Positions 6,117-9,219 of a stretch of DNA of 9,219 nucleotides are shown here, one piece after another. Every line of letters begins with the position of its first letter. Positions within the stretch are counted from its first letter, which is position 1. Source of the DNA: Lachnospiraceae bacterium UBA1721 (GTDB lineage Bacteria > Bacillota > Clostridia > Lachnospirales > Lachnospiraceae); assembly GCA_002317155.1 (NCBI GenBank), contig DCIR01000008.1, forward strand, positions 1 through 9,219, in the 5' to 3' direction. Below the pieces are notes generated by a model. That model was not told the DNA's origin. It saw nothing but the letters and a program-made list of their open reading frames with translations, and searched no databases. The position numbers were made by a program, and so were the translations under genes.

Positions 6117-6145
6117 ACGTCGGACGAAAAAATGTTTTCGTACGT
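6117..6145 (+). promoter_or_regulatory. Hairpin at the extreme 5' end of the leader mRNA
   Basis: ACGAAAA (6124-6130) pairs with TTTTCGT (6135-6141) around the loop AATG, and the flanking ACGT at 6117 and 6142 can add four pairs beyond a CGG bulge. It starts at the predicted transcript start, a position where such hairpins can protect mRNA. The leader then runs about 50 nt to the coding start. Confidence 0.55.
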
Positions 6146-6197
6146 GAGGAGAAATTATTTATTATATATTGGATTTCCATGAAGGGAGATTATTATC

Positions 6198-6605
6198 ATG
6201 GCAGCAAAGAAGGCAGAAACCGCAGTTAAGGTTGAAGAAGTAAAGGCACCCGTAGAGAAGAAGGCAGCAGCACCTAAGGCAGAGAAGAAGGTTGCAGCTC
6301 CCAAGGCAGAGAAGAAGGCAGCAGCACCTAAGGCAGAGAAGGCAGTAGCTCCCAAGGCTGAGAAGGTTGCAGCACCTAAGGCAGAGAAGAAGGCAGCAGC
6401 TCCCAAGGCTGCAAAGAAGGCAGCAGCTAAGGCTTCTGAGTCTGTAGTTATCGAGTTCCAGGGTGGACAGATTAATGTAGCAGATATCGTTGCAGCAGTT
6501 AAGGCAGTAGCTCCTAAGGCTAAGGAACTTAAGGTATATTATCAGCCTGAGAACGGCGTAGCTTACTACACCGCTGATGGCGTTGAGGGTTCAGTAAATC
6601 TGTAA
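6198..6605 (+). CDS. Ala/Lys/Pro-rich repeat protein with DUF6465-like C-terminal domain
   Basis: The product is 135 aa and has two parts. Residues 1-79 are almost only Ala, Lys, Glu, Pro and Val, with six AAPKAEKK-like repeats spaced 8 or 9 residues apart. This is a strongly basic, disordered tail like those of bacterial histone H1-like proteins. Residues 80-135 (SVVIEFQGGQINVADIVAAV ... KELKVYYQPENGVAYYTAD) form a small alpha/beta-looking domain resembling DUF6465, a family of unknown function in Clostridia. AAGGGAG (6182-6188) lies nine bases before the ATG. The strong promoter and biased codons suggest high expression. Binding to DNA, RNA or another polyanion is inferred from composition only. 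The gene ends in its own terminator. Confidence 0.85.
   Translation: MAAKKAETAVKVEEVKAPVEKKAAAPKAEKKVAAPKAEKKAAAPKAEKAVAPKAEKVAAPKAEKKAAAPKAAKKAAAKASESVVIEFQGGQINVADIVAAVKAVAPKAKELKVYYQPENGVAYYTADGVEGSVNL
6258..6431 (+). repeat. In-gene tandem repeats encoding AAPKAEKK units
   Basis: Six units of 24 or 27 bp encode (A/V)AAPKAE(K)K. The Ala-Pro codon pair alternates strictly along the array: GCA-CCT, GCT-CCC, GCA-CCT, GCT-CCC, GCA-CCT, GCT-CCC. The array is therefore better described as three copies of a two-unit block. Confidence 0.9.
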
Positions 6606-6627
6606 TTCTTAAAAGCACATGATTTTT

Positions 6628-6659
6628 GAGAGAGTTTGGATTTTCCAAGCTCTCTTTTT
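6628..6659 (+). terminator. Terminator after the Ala/Lys-rich protein gene
   Basis: A stem of 12-13 bp (6628-6640 with 6644-6656, with G-U pairs at T6635-G6649 and at the base) has a 3-nt loop and a T-run to 6659. It ends only 27 bp before the preferred start of the next gene, so that gene needs readthrough; no clear promoter lies in the gap. Confidence 0.85.
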
Positions 6660-6686
6660 GTGTACCAGATGATTCGGGAGAAGCGT

Positions 6687-9104
6687 ATGAAGAGGCGTAC
6701 AGCCAGAAAAATTAAGCAATTAAAAAATAAAAGTGTATGGCCGCATATTATAGTATTTATCATCTCATTGGTGATAGGTATTGGCCTTATGGGCGTTATT
6801 TTCATGGTTATGGTCACAAGTATTCTGCAGAATAAGGTGAGCGATTCACTCAGAAATGCTTATCATGTTCAGGAATATATAGATGAGCAGCTTGAAAGTG
6901 GTGCAAGCTATGAAGATATTTTGGTGGAAATAGAGCAAATGGCCAATTGCCCGCTTGCAGTTGATGTTATAGATAATGATGGTAATGTTATCGAAATGTA
7001 CGGCGAGGAAATTGACCTAGGCAAAGATGACAAGACAATGGGCCAATTCATAGGAATGTACTATGTCAGTGATGCTTCCGGTGAAAGTGACCTGGTAAAA
7101 GAGCTTGATGGAAAAAAGGCTGCCAAGGATATTTTCGTTGGAGTATTATCTGTCATGAAGGAATATAATGCCAAGCAGTATGTTCTTAAGGATATATATT
7201 CTTATGAATTTTGGCTTAATCCGGAACTCCCGAGTGACGTGCAGCATATGGTCGAGCAACAATTCACAGATTCTTTTTCTGAACCTATTATTTCGTTTGA
7301 ACTGTATGAATCAGATGATTTTGACAGATTCGATGATGACGATGAAGAAGATGATGAAATCGATACAGATGATGCTTCAGATATTACTGATGGTTTGATC
7401 GAGGAAGATAGCGATGCTCTGCATGTATATATGAAGTATCGTCAGCACATATATATAGATGACATCATTCTTGTTATTGCTATTGAGGTAATTTCATTTT
7501 TTATCTTTATATTGATAGTGATATTCCAGTTTGCTACAGCTATCGGAAATATAGTTTATCAGCGTTCAATACTCAGATTATTGCTTCGTGACCAGGTTAC
7601 CGATGGTAACAGTATGCTTGCTTTTGAGCAGTTCGCAGGCCGTTCTCTTCGCAGAAGAAAGCGCAAGAGTATGGCGATGGTAGAATTTTCACTTTTACGC
7701 TACAAAAATTACTGTACTCTTTATGGCCTTGAGCAGGGTGAGAGACTTCTTACAGTAATAGACAGAATGCTTAGCAAAAACCTGGGATATGGTGAGATGG
7801 TAGCCAGAACCGCCGATGCTAATTTTGCTATTTTGCTCGTTAATAAAAAAATGCAAAATTATGAAACAGAAAGTATAGATCGCATTAAGCATATTATAGA
7901 TGAACTTCCGGAGATGCTTAAGAAGACCAGAGGCTTTGGTGGCCCTTTACAGGGATTAAGCAATATTGCATTTAATGCGGGATTATATGTCATGGGTCCG
8001 GCACTTAACAGAGAAGGCAGACTTAAGAGAATAGACCGCAGTAATAATATAGAACAGCTTCGTATGAAAGCGGATATTGCAAAGCAGAGTCTGGGCAATG
8101 AAGCAGGAGTCACACTGTACAACCATAAGATGTGGGAGGATGAACTCTGGGCACAGAAGGTTGAAGATATGATGCAGGCTGCTCTGGATAATCAGGAATT
8201 CCAGGTATATGTTCAGCCTAAGTATCATCCTTCAACAGAGGAGCTTATGGGTGGCGAGGCTTTGGTTCGTTGGATCAGTCCTACGGAAGGATTCATTTCT
8301 CCGGGACAGTTTATTCCTATTTTTGAGAAGAATGGATTCATCACCAAGCTTGACGATTACATGATTACACATACGGCCGAGCTTCAGGCTAAGTGGCTGG
8401 CAGCAGGCAAAAAGATTGTGCCTGTATCGGTTAATGTATCAAGACTTCATTTTTCACAGCCCGATTTAGCGGAACATATTAACAGTCTTGTAGACAAATA
8501 TGAGTTGCCGCATAGATATATAGAAATAGAGCTTACGGAGAGCGCGTTCTTTGATGATAAGAAGGCTCTGCTAACGACGGTAAGAAAACTCCAGGAATTT
8601 GGATTCGCAGTTTCTATGGACGATTTCGGTGCAGGTTATTCTTCACTTAACTCATTGAAGGATTTACCGCTGAATGTGCTCAAGCTGGATGCAGAATTTT
8701 TCCGCGGAGAGGATTTTGGCGGACGCGGAGAGATCGTCGTATCCGAGGCAATTGCTCTTGCTAAAATGCTTAATATGAAGATTGTAGCAGAAGGTGTAGA
8801 GAAGAAGGAGCAGGTTGATTTCCTTGCAAAGCAAAAATGCGATATGATTCAGGGATACTACTTTGCGAAGCCTATGCCTGCTGATGAATACGAGACTCGT
8901 ATGAGCGAGATCGTTAATGTGGCTAAAGATGAAGCTGCACAACCGACTGTGAACTTGGAGAAGCCGATGGTTGAGGAAGCAGTTATTGTAGAATCAGTAT
9001 CTGAAGAAAAAGTAATCGAGGAGTCGGTAACTGAAGAAAAAGCATCTGAAGAAACAGCAACCGAAGAGAAAACAACAGAGGAGCCCGCAGGCACAGAATC
9101 ATAA
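6687..9104 (+). CDS. Membrane-anchored EAL-domain c-di-GMP phosphodiesterase with degenerate GGDEF domain
   Basis: From ATG 6687 the product is 805 aa. Order of parts: basic N-terminus, membrane segment (about 20-47), extracytoplasmic domain (about 48-258) ending in an Asp/Glu-rich stretch (210-243), second membrane segment (260-286), GGDEF-like domain (about 288-438), EAL domain (about 493-733) and an acidic tail (750-805). The GGDEF site reads TADANF (375-380), so cyclase activity is unlikely. The EAL residues look intact: EALVRW (Glu524), SVNVSRLHF (Asn583), ELTES, MDDFGAGYSS (Asp645, Asp646), LKLD (Lys666), AEGVE (Glu702) and QGYYF (Gln722). Activity as a cyclic di-GMP phosphodiesterase is therefore likely. 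GGGAG (6676-6680) lies six bases before this ATG. An ATG at 6669 and a TTG at 6636 in the same frame lack such a site, and the TTG lies in the terminator. Confidence 0.92.
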   Translation: MKRRTARKIKQLKNKSVWPHIIVFIISLVIGIGLMGVIFMVMVTSILQNKVSDSLRNAYHVQEYIDEQLESGASYEDILVEIEQMANCPLAVDVIDNDGNVIEMYGEEIDLGKDDKTMGQFIGMYYVSDASGESDLVKELDGKKAAKDIFVGVLSVMKEYNAKQYVLKDIYSYEFWLNPELPSDVQHMVEQQFTDSFSEPIISFELYESDDFDRFDDDDEEDDEIDTDDASDITDGLIEEDSDALHVYMKYRQHIYIDDIILVIAIEVISFFIFILIVIFQFATAIGNIVYQRSILRLLLRDQVTDGNSMLAFEQFAGRSLRRRKRKSMAMVEFSLLRYKNYCTLYGLEQGERLLTVIDRMLSKNLGYGEMVARTADANFAILLVNKKMQNYETESIDRIKHIIDELPEMLKKTRGFGGPLQGLSNIAFNAGLYVMGPALNREGRLKRIDRSNNIEQLRMKADIAKQSLGNEAGVTLYNHKMWEDELWAQKVEDMMQAALDNQEFQVYVQPKYHPSTEELMGGEALVRWISPTEGFISPGQFIPIFEKNGFITKLDDYMITHTAELQAKWLAAGKKIVPVSVNVSRLHFSQPDLAEHINSLVDKYELPHRYIEIELTESAFFDDKKALLTTVRKLQEFGFAVSMDDFGAGYSSLNSLKDLPLNVLKLDAEFFRGEDFGGRGEIVVSEAIALAKMLNMKIVAEGVEKKEQVDFLAKQKCDMIQGYYFAKPMPADEYETRMSEIVNVAKDEAAQPTVNLEKPMVEEAVIVESVSEEKVIEESVTEEKASEETATEEKTTEEPAGTES

Positions 9105-9126
9105 ATGAATAATATATAAAAATAAG

Positions 9127-9158
9127 AAGAAGTCTGCTGCGGCAGGCTTCTTTTTATT
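9127..9158 (+). terminator. Terminator after the EAL protein gene
   Basis: An 11-bp stem (9127-9137 with 9142-9152, one G-U pair) with the loop TGCG is followed by Ts. It begins 22 bp after the stop codon. The remaining 60 bp to the window end show no recognisable gene. Confidence 0.92.
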
Positions 9159-9219
9159 ACATAACTCCCTTTTTACAAAAGTGTTTCTATATGCTAAATT
9201 TCAATTGAACTAAGTCGCT

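Noticed and set aside
6179..6229. Short upstream frame MKGDYYHGSKEGRNRS overlapping the start of the repeat gene
   Set aside because: The nearest extra Shine-Dalgarno-like GAGGAG (6146-6151) is 27 nt away, too far to support initiation.
6155..6406. Minus-strand open frame rich in Ala, Phe, Ser and Gly opposite the repeat gene
   Set aside because: It is the mirror of the Ala/Lys-rich repeats, which lack stops on the other strand because of their codon composition.
6636..6686. TTG start at 6636 or ATG at 6669 for the EAL protein
   Set aside because: The first is inside the terminator stem and neither has a ribosome binding site; GGGAG lies six bases before ATG 6687.
8858..9094. Ser/Val-rich minus-strand open frame opposite the EAL protein tail
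   Set aside because: It mirrors the Glu/Thr-rich tail codons and has no ribosome binding site or recognisable domain.

Overview
The window looks like a chromosomal segment from an AT-rich, low-GC Gram-positive anaerobe of the Clostridia, most likely Lachnospiraceae (Butyrivibrio/Pseudobutyrivibrio/Roseburia-like). This is an inference from gene content and style: a UgpC/MsmX-type sugar ABC ATPase followed by a CdaR/PucR-type regulator, a DUF6465-like Ala/Lys-rich protein, GAGGAG/GGGAG ribosome binding sites, TTGACA promoters and GC-rich hairpin-plus-T terminators. No insertion sequence, phage gene, tRNA, rRNA or CRISPR array is visible.

Layout. 1-561 (+) is the 3' end of an ABC-importer ATPase gene, closed by a strong terminator. 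627-1709 (+) is a CdaR-like regulator whose ribosome binding site starts right after that terminator's T-run. A bidirectional terminator (about 1735-1766) separates it from a convergent radical-SAM gene (minus strand, about 2843 to 1824). Immediately upstream of that gene on the minus strand is the signal recognition particle RNA gene (about 3075 to 2915) with its own TTGACA-17-TAAACT promoter. Diverging from it, after an AT-rich stretch with a five-copy 14-bp repeat, is a two-gene unit (3314-4555): a 65-aa protein and a TraX-family membrane protein. A class I/II PLP aminotransferase follows (4684-5868). A roughly 330-bp intergenic region then carries a terminator hairpin and a near-consensus promoter for an Ala/Lys/Pro-rich protein with a DUF6465-like end (6198-6605). 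Last comes a two-membrane-segment protein with a degenerate GGDEF domain and an intact EAL domain (6687-9104), closed by a terminator.

How the genes relate. Most are separate short transcription units, so the window reads as mixed housekeeping and accessory chromosome rather than one system. The SRP RNA is the essential element. The ABC ATPase and CdaR-like regulator may be linked in carbohydrate uptake and its control. The EAL protein probably degrades cyclic di-GMP in response to an extracytoplasmic signal.

I did not find a convincing undescribed multi-gene system. The more unusual signals are small-scale: a 24-bp tandem duplication that copies a Shine-Dalgarno and start codon in front of the radical-SAM gene, strict alternation of synonymous codons in the repeat gene, a 24-bp terminal helix on the SRP RNA with a possible promoter inside it, and short AT tandem repeats in two leader regions.
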